A DNA stretch of 64,000 nucleotides from Bradyrhizobium sp. (GTDB lineage: Bacteria > Pseudomonadota > Alphaproteobacteria > Rhizobiales > Xanthobacteraceae). The position numbers and the translations under genes are program-made. The stretch covers positions 29,092 through 93,091 of the forward strand of contig NZ_SSMW01000110.1 in NCBI RefSeq assembly GCF_004799405.1, given 5' to 3'. A model generated the notes under the pieces. It saw only the letters and a list, made by a program, of their open reading frames with translations, was not told the DNA's origin and made no database searches. Shown one piece after another: positions 42,098 to 51,597 of this stretch. How positions within the stretch are numbered: the first letter of the stretch is position 1; each line of letters begins with the position of its first letter.

Positions 42098-44071
42098 ATG
42101 TCATTGACCACGGCCCAAGGAATTAAGCGCCTGGGGATGCCGGTTGCGGCATTTCTGGGCGTGGTACTGATCGGCCTGATCGCGACCTCCTGGTTCCTCA
42201 ACCGGGACGCGCTGCGCCAGGCGGTCGAGGCGCAGATCAGGGCGGTGACCGGGCTCGACCTCGTCGTCAAGGGCAATATCGAGATTTCGGTCCTTCCCGC
42301 CAGCTACATCTCCTTTCATGACGTTGGCCTCAAGGGCGGCGGCACCGATGTCCCCGCGCTCAATGTCGACGTGCTGACCGCGAACTTGCGGCTGCTGCCG
42401 CTGTTGCTACAGCGGTTCGAAATCTCCGACGTCATGATGCTGCGGCCGCATATCAATGTGGTGCGCGACGCCAAGGGTGACAGCAACTGGACGCCGTTCA
42501 TCGAGACCATCGCGCGCACCATGAAGCCCGGCGCCGAGAACCCGGTGTCGTTCTCGGAAATCAGGATCCAGGACGGCGTGCTCAGTTACGGGGACGCCGC
42601 CAATCACGTGTCCGAACAACTTGGCGATATCGACCTGTCGCTGGCCTGGCCGTCGATCTCGCGCTCCTTTGCCGCCACCGGGCAGTTCGACTGGCGCGGC
42701 GAGCGCGTCGACGGCAGCATCAGCGCCAGCGATTTCCTCGCGGCCCTGTCCGGCGACAGGTCCGGCCTGAAAATGCGGCTGGCCAGCGCGCCGGTGAAAC
42801 TCGCCTTCGACGGCACCGTCGCCAACCGCACTAGCGCGATGCTGGAGGGCACGCTGACGATCGACAGCGCGTCGCTGCGCAATGCCTTGCACTGGACCGG
42901 CCAGGCGGCGCCGCCGGGCACCGGCGGATTCGGCCGCTTCGCGCTGAAGGCGCGTGCCAGTATCGTCGGGGCGTCGGTCGCGCTGACCAATGTCAATGTC
43001 GAACTCGACGGCAATGTCGCCGAAGGCGTGATGACCTATGCCAATAACGACCGCCAGACGCTGCAGGCGACACTGGCCGCCGACGCGCTCGACTTCACGC
43101 CCTATGTTTCCACCTTCCGCGTGCTCGCCAGCGGCGCGCGCGACTGGAACCGGCAGTTGTTCGATTTGACGTCGCTGTCCACCACCGACTTCGACATGCG
43201 GCTGTCGGCGGCAAAGGTCACGGTCGGCACATCGAAGTTCGGCCGTACCGCGCTTGGCGCCAATTTGCGCGGCGGCGCGCTGGCGCTGAGCGTCGGCGAG
43301 GCGCAGCTGTATGGCGGCATCGGCAAGGGCTCGCTCGGGATCGCGCGCTCGGACGCCGCCGCCGAGATCAAGGCCCAGTTCCAGTTCACCGACGTGGACC
43401 TGCAAGCCTGCGTCGGCGAACTGTTCGGCGTCAGGAACCTGTCCGGCCGCGGCGATTTCAACGTCTCGGTGGTGGCTTCGGGGGCAAGTCCGTTTGGCCT
43501 AGCGCAATCGCTCGACGGCACCGCGACGCTGACCGGTCATGACGGCGCCATCGCCGGGATCAATGCCGAGCAATTGCTCAGGCGGCTGGAGCGCCGGCCG
43601 CTGTCCGGCGCCGGCAACTTCCGCGCGGGCTCGACGCCCTACGACAAGCTGACCGTCGCGGTGAAATTCGCCGACGGCATCGCCACCGCGCAGAACATCC
43701 ACCTCGAAGGACCGACGGCGCGCATCACGCTGACCGGCACCGCTTCGGTGCCGGCGCGCGAATACGATTTGAAAGGCGTCGCCAGCCTGACCACGGCGCC
43801 GTCGGCGCCGCCCGGTTTCGAACTGCCGTTCGTGATCCAGGGCCCATGGGAGGATCCGCTGATCTTCCCCGATCCCGACAGCCTGATCCGCCGCTCGCCG
43901 GCCTCTGCGCCCCTGCTCGATGCCCTAAAGGATCGCAAGGCCCGCGACGCCGTGCGCTCGGTGCTGGAGCGGTTTACCGGCGGTGGCACAAAGCAGGCGG
44001 TGCCGGATGCGACAGCGGCGCCGGCGCCGGCGAGTGCGCCGGTGGTGGATGGAGCGGCGAAGGGGAATTGA
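42098..44071 (+). CDS. AsmA family protein
   Basis: 657 residues. One N-terminal membrane anchor (about residues 15-33, PVAAFLGVVLIGLIATSWFLN), then a long periplasmic beta-rich region starting RDALRQAVEAQIRAVTGLDLVVKGNIEISVLP, the AsmA signature (seen split as RQAVEAQIRAVTG and KGNIEISVLPASYI). The C-terminal domain (about 420-590, DFNVSVVASGASPFGLAQSL and SGAGNFRAGSTPYDK) is also AsmA-like. These proteins influence outer-membrane biogenesis or phospholipid transport. The Pro/Ala-rich last ~30 residues are low complexity. It is monocistronic and followed by a repeat. Confidence 0.9.
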   Translation: MSLTTAQGIKRLGMPVAAFLGVVLIGLIATSWFLNRDALRQAVEAQIRAVTGLDLVVKGNIEISVLPASYISFHDVGLKGGGTDVPALNVDVLTANLRLLPLLLQRFEISDVMMLRPHINVVRDAKGDSNWTPFIETIARTMKPGAENPVSFSEIRIQDGVLSYGDAANHVSEQLGDIDLSLAWPSISRSFAATGQFDWRGERVDGSISASDFLAALSGDRSGLKMRLASAPVKLAFDGTVANRTSAMLEGTLTIDSASLRNALHWTGQAAPPGTGGFGRFALKARASIVGASVALTNVNVELDGNVAEGVMTYANNDRQTLQATLAADALDFTPYVSTFRVLASGARDWNRQLFDLTSLSTTDFDMRLSAAKVTVGTSKFGRTALGANLRGGALALSVGEAQLYGGIGKGSLGIARSDAAAEIKAQFQFTDVDLQACVGELFGVRNLSGRGDFNVSVVASGASPFGLAQSLDGTATLTGHDGAIAGINAEQLLRRLERRPLSGAGNFRAGSTPYDKLTVAVKFADGIATAQNIHLEGPTARITLTGTASVPAREYDLKGVASLTTAPSAPPGFELPFVIQGPWEDPLIFPDPDSLIRRSPASAPLLDALKDRKARDAVRSVLERFTGGGTKQAVPDATAAPAPASAPVVDGAAKGN

Positions 44072-44103
44072 GGGCTGGTGGGTTAGCGTGCGCCACCGCT
44101 CAT

Positions 44104-44229
44104 GTCGTCCCTGCGAACGCAGGGACCCATACCGCGTTGTCCGTGCGATCTCGTACAGATGGCCGTAGCAAGCTTTCTCTTCAACAATTGCGGTCGGTTA
44201 TTATGGGGCCCTGCGTTCGCAGGGACGAC
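44104..44229. repeat. GTCGTCCCTGCG/CGCAGGGACGAC inverted-repeat element
   Basis: 126-bp element with inverted ends GTCGTCCCTGCGAACGCAGGG (44104-44124, shown to 20 bases elsewhere) and CCCTGCGTTCGCAGGGACGAC. Each end is itself a hairpin. This class of dispersed intergenic element is common in Bradyrhizobium-type genomes. It separates the AsmA gene from the convergent potI. Confidence 0.75.
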
Positions 44230-44357
44230 GTTTTGAGATTGTGAGCCGTCGTCGCGCGAAACACGCCGCGGGATCGTGGAGGTGTGTCTTTGCTCGCGGT
44301 TTGAGAATTGAAATCTGCGCATGCGCGCTTGCAACGCCGTTGCGCAGGATGACACAG

Positions 44358-45176
44358 CTACAACGGCGCCGCGCTGTCGCCGCGCGCGTTCGACAGTTTT
44401 GCCGCGAACGAGGCTGCGATAATCAGCAGCGCGATCAATCCGACGATCAGGGTGCAGATGGCGTTGATCTCGGGTTTTACGCCGAGCCGCACCTCCGAAT
44501 AGATCCGGATCGGCAGCGTCGCCGAACCGGGGCCGGTGGTGAAGCTCGCGATCACGAGGTCGTCGAGCGACAGCGTGAACGCCAGCATCCAGCCGGCGAC
44601 GATCGCGGGCAGGATCAGCGGCAGCGTCACGGCCAAAAACGCCCGCGCCGGATCGCAGCCGAGGTCCATCGCCGCTTCTTCCAGGCTCGAATCGAGCGAG
44701 CCGAGCCGCGACTGCACCACCACGGCGACAAAGCACATGGTCAGCGTGGTGTGCGCGACCGTCACGGTCCTGAAGCCGCGCTCGGCGTCGAGCGCCACGA
44801 ACAGCAGCAAGAGCGAAAGCCCGGTGATGACTTCAGGCATCACCAGCGGCGCGTAGAGCATGCCCGAAAACAGCGCACGTCCCTTGAAGCGCCGGCCGCG
44901 CGAGAGCGCCACGGCGGCGAGCGTACCGAGCAGCGTCGCCAGCGTAGCCGAGGTCGCCGCCACCCGGAAACTCATCCAGGCGGCGTCCAGCATGGCGCGG
45001 TCATTGAAAAATTCGGAGTACCAGCGCAGCGACCAGCCGCCCCATACCGTGACCAGCCGCGAGGCGTTGAACGAATAGATCACCAGAATCACGATCGGCA
45101 GGTACAGAAACGCCAGCCCCAGCGCCAGCGAGAAGAGGTTGAAGCCGGAGAATTTATTGGTCGCGCTCGCCATCAC
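44358..45176 (-). CDS. potI: Polyamine ABC transporter permease
   Basis: 272 residues, six membrane helices. PotI/PotC-type permease of the spermidine/putrescine class: N-terminal LALGLAFLYLPIVILVIYSFN and the EAA loop SLEEAAMDLGCDPARAFLAVTLPLILPAI. The segment FTLSLDDLVIASFTTGPGSATLP is typical of the PotC/PotI group. It is translationally coupled to potH (its start overlaps the potH stop by 4 bp). It is the last gene of potGHI; no potF binding-protein gene follows. Confidence 0.93.
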   Translation of the reverse strand: MMASATNKFSGFNLFSLALGLAFLYLPIVILVIYSFNASRLVTVWGGWSLRWYSEFFNDRAMLDAAWMSFRVAATSATLATLLGTLAAVALSRGRRFKGRALFSGMLYAPLVMPEVITGLSLLLLFVALDAERGFRTVTVAHTTLTMCFVAVVVQSRLGSLDSSLEEAAMDLGCDPARAFLAVTLPLILPAIVAGWMLAFTLSLDDLVIASFTTGPGSATLPIRIYSEVRLGVKPEINAICTLIVGLIALLIIAASFAAKLSNARGDSAAPL

Positions 45177-46087
45177 CGCGCGCCTTCGAGCTGGCGGCGC
45201 TGCAGCCGGTCATACAGCACCAGCGGCGCCAGCAGCAGCACCAGCAGCACCACGGCGGCGGCGGAGGCCACCGGCCAGTCCTTGTTGGTGAAGAATTCCA
45301 GCCACAGGGTTTGGCCGATCATCATCGAGGAGGAGCCCGCCAGCAAATCGGGGATCACGAATTCGCCGACGATCGGAATGAAGCACAGCAACGCGCCGGC
45401 GCCGACGCCGGGCAGCGACAGCGGAAAGGTCACCTGCCAGAACGCGGTTCGCGGCGAGGCGCCGAGATCGGCGGCGGCCTCCAGCAGCGCCGGCTCCATT
45501 TTGGCCAGCGTCGCATAGAGCGGCAGGATCATGAACGGCAGATAGGAATAGACGATGCCGAGATACATCGCGCTGTCGGTGGAGAGCCACACCACCGGCG
45601 CCGACACCAGGTGCAGCGCCAGCAGGACCTGGTTGAGCAGGCCGTCATGCTGCAGGATGTTGATCCAGGCGTAGATGCGGATCAGGAACGAGGTCCAGAA
45701 CGGGACGATCACCAGCATCATCGTCACGCTTTGCCAGCGGCGCGGCAACCGCGCCATGCCGTAGGCGACGGGATAGCCGATCAACAGCAGGACCGAGGTC
45801 GAGACCGCGGCGACCACCAGGCTGCGCAGATAGGAAAGGACATAGAGGTCGTCGGAAACCAGCAGCCTGAAATTATCCAGCGACAATGCCGCGAAGGCGG
45901 CCTTGATCGCGCCTGCGCCGGCGGCGAGGTCGAATACCGGCAAGTAAGGCGGCTGCGCGATCGCGGTCTGCGACAGGCTGATCTTGAGGACGAAACCGAA
46001 CGGCACCAGGAAGAACAGCACCATCCAGAGATAGGGCGCGATCGCCGCCAGCCGCGCCGGGCGGGTGAAGGTGCGGCGCGCGCTCAT
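45173..46087 (-). CDS. potH: Polyamine ABC transporter permease
   Basis: 304 residues, six helices, the partner permease of PotI. It opens RLAAIAPYLWMVLFFLVPFGFVLKISLSQ and has the EAA loop LLEAAADLGASPRTAFWQVTFPLSLPGV, followed by GEFVIPDLLAGSSSMMIGQTLW, a PotB/PotH hallmark. It overlaps the potG stop by 4 bp and the potI start by 4 bp, so the three are a tight operon. Inner membrane. Confidence 0.93.
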   Translation of the reverse strand: MSARRTFTRPARLAAIAPYLWMVLFFLVPFGFVLKISLSQTAIAQPPYLPVFDLAAGAGAIKAAFAALSLDNFRLLVSDDLYVLSYLRSLVVAAVSTSVLLLIGYPVAYGMARLPRRWQSVTMMLVIVPFWTSFLIRIYAWINILQHDGLLNQVLLALHLVSAPVVWLSTDSAMYLGIVYSYLPFMILPLYATLAKMEPALLEAAADLGASPRTAFWQVTFPLSLPGVGAGALLCFIPIVGEFVIPDLLAGSSSMMIGQTLWLEFFTNKDWPVASAAAVVLLVLLLAPLVLYDRLQRRQLEGAR

Positions 46088-47292
46088 TGCTCAAGCACCA
46101 GGCAATCGTCGGGCGTGAACCACGCCACCACGCGCTGGCCGGCGCTGTAGGCGTCGATATCGAGCCGCGCGGTGTTGGCCATCGACGAGCGCACCACCGC
46201 GCCGGTATCGAGCTTCACCTTGTAGACGGTGAGCCCGCCGAGGTAGCCGACATCGGTCACGGTGCCTTCGAGGCGGTTGATCGCGTGCGCATTGACGGCG
46301 TCCGACACCGGCCCGCGGCGCGACAGCTTGACCTTTTCGGGGCGGATCGCGACCGAGACCACCGTCCGGGTGATCGGCGCGCGCGGCTCCGCGACGATGA
46401 CGGTTCCGGCGTCCCGCGTCGAAATCGCCAGGCGGCCGGCCTCGCGGCTTTCGACCTGGCCTTCGAATATGTTGATGTCGCCGACAAACTCGGCGATCCA
46501 GCGCGAAGCCGGAGCCTCGTAGAGTTCGCGCGGGGTTGCGACCTGATCGAGACGGCCGGCATCCATCACGCCGATCCGGCTTGCCACCGTCATCGCCTCT
46601 TCCTGGTCGTGGGTGACGATGATGAAGGTCATGCCGAGGCGCCGCTGCAGCTCCATCAATTCGAGCTGGGTGCTTTCGCGCAGTTTCTTGTCGAGCGCGG
46701 CCAAGGGCTCGTCGAGCAGCAGCACCTTTGGGCGGCGCGCCAGCGAACGCGCCAGCGCCACGCGCTGCTTTTGACCGCCGGAGAGCTGATCGGGTTTGCG
46801 CTTGCCGAGGCCGTCGAGCTTGACCAGCGCGACCAGCTCGGCCACGCGGCTGTCGATCTCGGAACGGGCCATGCCGGCGCGCTTGAGGCCGAACGCGATG
46901 TTGTCGTGCACCGAAAGATGCGGAAACAGGGCGTAGTTCTGGAACATCATGTTGACGGGGCGCTGATGCGGCAGAACCTGCGCGATGTCCTTGCCGTCGA
47001 GCAGGATCCGGCCCTCGTCCGGCGTCTCGAAACCGGCGAGCATCCGCAGCAGCGTGGTCTTGCCGCAACCGCTGGGGCCGAGCAGCGCGAAAAACTCCCC
47101 GGCCTTGATGTCGAGCGACAGCCGGTCGACTGCCCTGAAGATGCCGAACTTCTTCACCACCGCCTCGATCCGCAGCAGCGGCATGTCGGCCGCGACCGCC
47201 GGCTCAGTCACCACTGCCTCGGGCGCAATCGCCACGGGCGGTTCGGGTTTCGGCGCCGGCGCCGCTTCCACGTTGGGTAATTCCTCAGCCAT
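46084..47292 (-). CDS. potG: Polyamine ABC transporter ATP-binding protein
   Basis: 402 residues from ATG 47292 (MAEELPN), with GAAGGGATC just upstream. A Pro/Ala-rich ~35-residue N-terminal tail precedes Walker A GPSGCGKTT, Q-loop FQNYALFPHL, signature LSGGQKQRVALARSL, Walker B VLLLDEPLAALD and switch THDQEEAMT. The C-terminal TOBE domain (about 290-400) is typical of PotA/PotG. It provides the energy for putrescine or spermidine import by PotHI. The operon starts here with no potF in front: the next gene upstream, on the opposite strand, is an unrelated Bug protein. Confidence 0.93.
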   Translation of the reverse strand: MAEELPNVEAAPAPKPEPPVAIAPEAVVTEPAVAADMPLLRIEAVVKKFGIFRAVDRLSLDIKAGEFFALLGPSGCGKTTLLRMLAGFETPDEGRILLDGKDIAQVLPHQRPVNMMFQNYALFPHLSVHDNIAFGLKRAGMARSEIDSRVAELVALVKLDGLGKRKPDQLSGGQKQRVALARSLARRPKVLLLDEPLAALDKKLRESTQLELMELQRRLGMTFIIVTHDQEEAMTVASRIGVMDAGRLDQVATPRELYEAPASRWIAEFVGDINIFEGQVESREAGRLAISTRDAGTVIVAEPRAPITRTVVSVAIRPEKVKLSRRGPVSDAVNAHAINRLEGTVTDVGYLGGLTVYKVKLDTGAVVRSSMANTARLDIDAYSAGQRVVAWFTPDDCLVLEQ

Positions 47293-47461
47293 GATCCCTT
47301 CAAGTCCGATGCCGCGATCTACGCTAATGACTGATCGAAGCCGGCTCAACCGGCTCGCCGTGCGCGGCCACAACTATTCCGTGCGGACATATCCGGAAAA
47401 TGCCGCTAGCATCGCCGGCAAGCCGGAGATTATCCCGGTGGCTACGGGACCGGGGACATCG

Positions 47462-48445
47462 ATGCGGCGCAGGCAATTCCTGAAGATGGCGACCACCGCA
47501 GCGGGCGCCGGCCTGTTGGTGAAAATGAACCCGGCCGCGGCGCAGTCGCTCGCCGGCAAGCAAATCCGCATCGTCGTTCCATTTCCGGCGGGCGGCCCGA
47601 CCGACATCGTGGCGCGGCCGCTGGCGCAGATGCTGGGCGATGCCCTTAAAGCCAGCACCTTGATCGACAATCGCGCCGGCGCCGGCGGGTCGATCGGCGC
47701 CGAAGCCGTGGCCAGGTCGGCGCCCGACGGTCAGACCCTGCTGCTGGGGACGGTGGGCACGCAGGCCATCAATGCCGCGCTCTACCCGAAATTGCCCTAT
47801 GACCCCGTCAGAGATTTCACGCCGATCGCCGTCGTGGTGCTGGCGCCGGTGGCGGTGGTCGTCAATCCGGCGCAGCCGATCAACAATCTCGCCGAACTGG
47901 TGGCGCTGGCCAAGCGCATGCCCGGCAAACTCAATTACGGCTCCGCCGGCGCGGGCACGCCGGGGCATCTCACCGGCGAGATGTTCAAGGCTGCGGCCGG
48001 CATCGACATCCAGCATGTGCCTTATAAAGGCAGCGCGCCGGCCTTGACCGACCTGATCGGCGGCCAGATCGAGATCATGTTCGACCCCTTGCAGTCGGTG
48101 CTGTCGAATGTGCAGGGCGGAAGGGCGCGCGCGCTGGCGCTTTCGAGCAAGACGCGGTCATCGATTCTGCCTGAGGTGCCGACCATCACCGAGTCCGGCT
48201 ATGACGGTTTTGAAACCACCGCCTGGTGGGGTGTGTTTGCGCCAGCCAGGATGCCCGATGCCATAACGGCCACGTTGGCCGATGAAATTGAAAAAATCGT
48301 CGGCGGCGACGGGTTTCGAAGCAAGCTGGAACCTCTGGGAGTACTTTGCACCGTCATCCGCGGCGACGCACTCGCCAAATTCCAGCAGAGCGAATTGGCA
48401 AAATGGGGTAAAGCGGTGCGCGACGCCGGCGTAACGATCGATTGA
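47462..48445 (+). CDS. Bug/TctC-family tripartite tricarboxylate-type binding protein
   Basis: 327 residues. A Tat-type signal (RRRQFLKMATTAAGAGLL ... AAAQS) precedes the Bug fold. Family landmarks are IRIVVPFPAGGPTDIVARPLA, then NRAGAGGSIGAEAVARSAPDG and LNYGSAGAGTPGHL; ligands are usually small carboxylates. No TctA or TctB membrane genes are adjacent. The downstream aconitase X genes follow immediately (the TTG at 48442 overlaps its stop), so the ligand is probably the aconitase X substrate or a precursor. Confidence 0.92.
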   Translation: MRRRQFLKMATTAAGAGLLVKMNPAAAQSLAGKQIRIVVPFPAGGPTDIVARPLAQMLGDALKASTLIDNRAGAGGSIGAEAVARSAPDGQTLLLGTVGTQAINAALYPKLPYDPVRDFTPIAVVVLAPVAVVVNPAQPINNLAELVALAKRMPGKLNYGSAGAGTPGHLTGEMFKAAAGIDIQHVPYKGSAPALTDLIGGQIEIMFDPLQSVLSNVQGGRARALALSSKTRSSILPEVPTITESGYDGFETTAWWGVFAPARMPDAITATLADEIEKIVGGDGFRSKLEPLGVLCTVIRGDALAKFQQSELAKWGKAVRDAGVTID

Positions 48446-48450
48446 CCAAA

Positions 48451-49689
48451 ATGAAGCTCAACGACGAAGAAAAAGATATTCTGGCCGGCAAAGCCGGCTT
48501 CGTTCCGCAGCAGGCCTTGCAGCACCAGATCAAGGTCGGAGAGTTCTTCGGCGCCGAAGATCTGGTTCCGGTTAGTCAGGCCCATGTGATGGCCGACACC
48601 GAAAGCCTCGGCGAGGCCGGCGTGCGGTGGCTGGAGGGATTGGCCGCGACCGCCGACGGGCAACGCCGGGTACGCATCCCGACCATCACCGATCCGCGCG
48701 GCACTGACTTCGCCAAGGCCGATCTGCTCGGCCAGACCTCGACCATGCTCGATCTCGAACGGCGGGCGATTGCCGCATTCGTCAAGCTCGGCGTCACCAT
48801 GACAGATACCTGCATCAACTATCAGACCATCCAGGCGCCGACGCGCAACGAGCATGTCGCCTTTGGCGATACCGGCGTGGTGATCTACTCGAACTCGATC
48901 TGCGGCGCGCGCTCCAATTTCGAGGGCGGGCCCTCGGCGCTGGCGGCGGGACTTACCGGAAGAACCCCGCGCTACGGATTTCATCTGCCCGAGACGCGCC
49001 GCGCGAGCTTGCGCGTTCGCGTGGACTTCACGCCCACCACCCTCAACGGCTGGGGTGCGCTGGGCGGCGTGATCGGACGGCTCGCGGGCAATTATTGGTC
49101 GGTGCCCGTGATCGAAGGCATCGAAGGCTCGCCCCGCTCCGACCAGCTCAAGCATTTCGGCGCCGCGATGGCGAGCTTCGGCTCGATCGCGCTGTTTCAT
49201 CTGGCGGGCCTGACGCCGGAAGCCACCAGGCTGACCGACGTGGCGGCCGCCGACTTGCCTGTCGTTCGCGCGACGCGAGCCGACGTCGATAACCTGCAAA
49301 GATCCTATCACACCGACGATCAGGTCGACGTGGTGGTGTTCTCGGCGCCGCAACTCAGCCTGTTCGAACTGCGCGATCTGGCCGAACTCTGCGACGGCCG
49401 CCGGTTCACGGTGCCGATGCTCGCGGTAACGAGCCCGCAGGTCAAGCCGGACGCCGATCGCATGGGTTACACCGCGCGAATAGAATCCGCCGGCGGCAGC
49501 GTGTTGTCCGGCATGTGCTTCTATCAATCCTATGCGCGTGAAATTTCGGAAGCCAACGGCTGGAAGCGTCTGGCCACCAACAGCGCAAAGCTGGTCAATA
49601 TATTGGGCGGCTACGGCTATCGTCCGATGCTGGCGTCGATGGAGTCATGCGTCGACGCAGCCTCAAGCGGGAGGCTGGCGCGAACATGA
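48451..49689 (+). CDS. Aconitase X catalytic domain (large subunit)
   Basis: 412 residues from ATG 48451 (a TTG at 48442 that overlaps the previous stop is the alternative start). AcnX proteins are iron-sulfur hydro-lyases; characterised bacterial members dehydrate cis-3-hydroxy-L-proline, and archaeal relatives act on mevalonate 5-phosphate. Visible family blocks are DTCINYQTIQAPTRNEHVAFGDTGVVIYSNSICGARSNFEGGPS (seen as MTDTCINYQ and SNSICGARSNFEGG) and IEGIEGSPRSDQLKHFGAAM. Candidate cluster cysteines lie in TDTCINY, NSICGAR and LSGMCFY. The small subunit follows directly, as in the split AcnX type. Confidence 0.88.
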   Translation: MKLNDEEKDILAGKAGFVPQQALQHQIKVGEFFGAEDLVPVSQAHVMADTESLGEAGVRWLEGLAATADGQRRVRIPTITDPRGTDFAKADLLGQTSTMLDLERRAIAAFVKLGVTMTDTCINYQTIQAPTRNEHVAFGDTGVVIYSNSICGARSNFEGGPSALAAGLTGRTPRYGFHLPETRRASLRVRVDFTPTTLNGWGALGGVIGRLAGNYWSVPVIEGIEGSPRSDQLKHFGAAMASFGSIALFHLAGLTPEATRLTDVAAADLPVVRATRADVDNLQRSYHTDDQVDVVVFSAPQLSLFELRDLAELCDGRRFTVPMLAVTSPQVKPDADRMGYTARIESAGGSVLSGMCFYQSYAREISEANGWKRLATNSAKLVNILGGYGYRPMLASMESCVDAASSGRLART

Positions 49690-50096
49690 GCGCAAGAATC
49701 TTTCGCGCCCGGCACGCCATGGGACCGACGGTGCGCGGACCGACGCTGGTCGCCCATGACGGCTTCTCGGCCCGTTACGACCTCAACCGTATCAACGGCG
49801 TCTTCAGCCGTCCGACCCACAAGCTGGTCGGCCAATCCTATGCCGGCAAGATCCTGGTGCTGGACACCGCCAAGGGCGGCGTCGCGACGGCGTGGATGCT
49901 GCACGAGATGCAATCGCGCGGCATCGTGCCGCTGGCGCTGGTGCTGAATTCCGTCAATCCCATTCTCGCGCAGGGTGCCGCACTGGGCGATGTCGCCATG
50001 CTGGCAGGCTTCGACGAAGATATTACCGCGGCTATTCCCCATGGCGCCGAGGTTGAAGTGAACCCGCAGGCGGGCGTGCTGACGCTGCTCGGCTAG
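49686..50096 (+). CDS. Aconitase X swivel domain (small subunit)
   Basis: 136 residues from ATG 49686, overlapping the large-subunit stop by 4 bp. The DUF126 swivel domain: FRARHAMGPTVRGPTLVAHDGFSARYDLN, then GQSYAGKILVLDTAKGGVATAWML and LALVLNSVNPILAQGAALGDV. It assembles with the preceding subunit to close the active site. The two genes are translationally coupled and share the operon with the Bug-type binding protein. The ORF can be read from 49647, but that adds 13 unconserved residues. It converges with glpD, 28 bp away. Confidence 0.88.
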   Translation: MSARIFRARHAMGPTVRGPTLVAHDGFSARYDLNRINGVFSRPTHKLVGQSYAGKILVLDTAKGGVATAWMLHEMQSRGIVPLALVLNSVNPILAQGAALGDVAMLAGFDEDITAAIPHGAEVEVNPQAGVLTLLG

Positions 50097-50124
50097 ATAG
50101 CCGTCCCAGTTCCCGCGGTGCCGC

Positions 50125-51582
50125 TTACGCGGATGCCTTCATGAATTGCGCCAGCGCTTCGCGGTCCGGCGCCAGCATGGTCAGGCCGAGTTTCGAGCGA
50201 CGCCAGAGAATATCGTCCGGGAAGCGCGCCCATTCGCACGTCATGAGATAGCGCACTTCCGCGCCGGTGAGTTCCGCACCGAAGGCGGGACCGAGGTCGG
50301 CCCGGCTGCCGGCGTCGCCAAGCACGGCCTTGAGGCGCGTGCCGTAAGCGGCAACCAGGCGCCGGGCCTCGCTCTCACCCAGGAATCGCCAACGCGCCCG
50401 CGCACGCTCGACCTCGTCGTCGAACTTGTCCGAGGCAAAATCGCCGCCCGGCAACGGCGTCTTCGCGGTCCAGCGCGGCGACATCGGATAGAACGGGGTA
50501 AGCCTGGAGACTGCCTCCTCCGCGCGCAGGCGCGAGGTTGTGACATCGCCGCCAAAGATCGTCAGCAGCGGCGCGCTGCCGCGCCGGTGGTCGAACGCCA
50601 TGGCGCCGTCCCGCGCAGCGGGATTTATGACCATGTTAGCGCCGGAAACCGTCCTGATCACATCAGACGGTTCGACCCGTTCGCGGAAATACCGGTTGGC
50701 GGCGTCGCAGAGATAGGCGACTTCGCTCGCCGCCATCGATACCGCCGCGGGATCGCCCTTGAAGGCGTGTCCCACGGTGCCGATCAGCGTGAAATCGCGC
50801 TCATAGGGGCTCGCGAAAATCAGCCGCCGGTCGCGGTTCTGGAACACGTAGACATTGTCGGTGTCGAACAGCCGCCGGACGACGATCTGGCTCATCTGGG
50901 CGGCGCGTAAGCTCGGCAGCGGCATCCGCAACACGGTTTCCGCGACCGAAGCCGTCCACGCGCCGGTCGCGTTGACCAGCGCCCGCGCCGTGACGACCTG
51001 ACGATGGCCGCGGTCGATCGTCGCCAGCCGCCAGATGTCAAGCCGGTCGGCACGGACGCAGCGTGCGCCGGTTCGGATCACCGCCCCTCGTTCCGCGGCG
51101 TCGACCGCATTGAGGACCACCAGGCGGGAATCGTCTACCACGCCATCGGAATATTCAAACGCGGTGCCGAATGGCCGTTTCAGCGCGTTGCCGATCGGAT
51201 GGTGCGTAAGATCGACCGTCGCCGAGGCCGGCAGGCGGCTGCGGGAGGCAAGCCGGTCATAGAGCAGCAAGCCTGTACGCAACAACCACGACGGACGCTC
51301 TTCGGAATGCTCGGGGATCACAAAGCGCGCCGGACGCACCAGATGCGGCGCGATCCGCAGCCAGATGTCGCGTTCGGCCAGGGCCGCGCGCACGCGTAGA
51401 AAGGCGCGGCGCTCCAGCACGGCAAGATCGCCATGGATCAATCGCGATGAAGCGGAAGACGCCGCCGCTGCGAGGTCGCCCTGCTCGAGCAGGATCACCC
51501 GCAAGCCGCGTCCGGCGGCATCGCGCGCAACGCTGACGCCGTTCAAACCGCCGCCGATGATCGCAAGGTCGTAGTCCGCCAT
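50125..51582 (-). CDS. glpD: Aerobic glycerol-3-phosphate dehydrogenase
   Basis: 485 residues from ATG 51582 (MADYDLAIIGGGLNGVSVARDAAGRG). A membrane-associated flavoprotein oxidising glycerol 3-phosphate to dihydroxyacetone phosphate. FAD-binding GGGLNG is at the N-terminus; the C-terminal DAO_C domain has YLMTCEWARFPDDILWRRSKLGL. The N-terminal signature differs from E. coli GlpD: AASSASSRLIHGDLAVLE replaces the usual TSSRS...LIHGGLRYLE. I recall similar variants in Bradyrhizobiaceae, so it is probably a subfamily feature. The substrate is likely glycerol 3-phosphate, but other alpha-hydroxy substrates cannot be ruled out. A palindromic repeat sits in its upstream gap. Confidence 0.9.
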   Translation of the reverse strand: MADYDLAIIGGGLNGVSVARDAAGRGLRVILLEQGDLAAAASSASSRLIHGDLAVLERRAFLRVRAALAERDIWLRIAPHLVRPARFVIPEHSEERPSWLLRTGLLLYDRLASRSRLPASATVDLTHHPIGNALKRPFGTAFEYSDGVVDDSRLVVLNAVDAAERGAVIRTGARCVRADRLDIWRLATIDRGHRQVVTARALVNATGAWTASVAETVLRMPLPSLRAAQMSQIVVRRLFDTDNVYVFQNRDRRLIFASPYERDFTLIGTVGHAFKGDPAAVSMAASEVAYLCDAANRYFRERVEPSDVIRTVSGANMVINPAARDGAMAFDHRRGSAPLLTIFGGDVTTSRLRAEEAVSRLTPFYPMSPRWTAKTPLPGGDFASDKFDDEVERARARWRFLGESEARRLVAAYGTRLKAVLGDAGSRADLGPAFGAELTGAEVRYLMTCEWARFPDDILWRRSKLGLTMLAPDREALAQFMKASA

Positions 51583-51597
51583 CCCGCAAGGTCTAGA

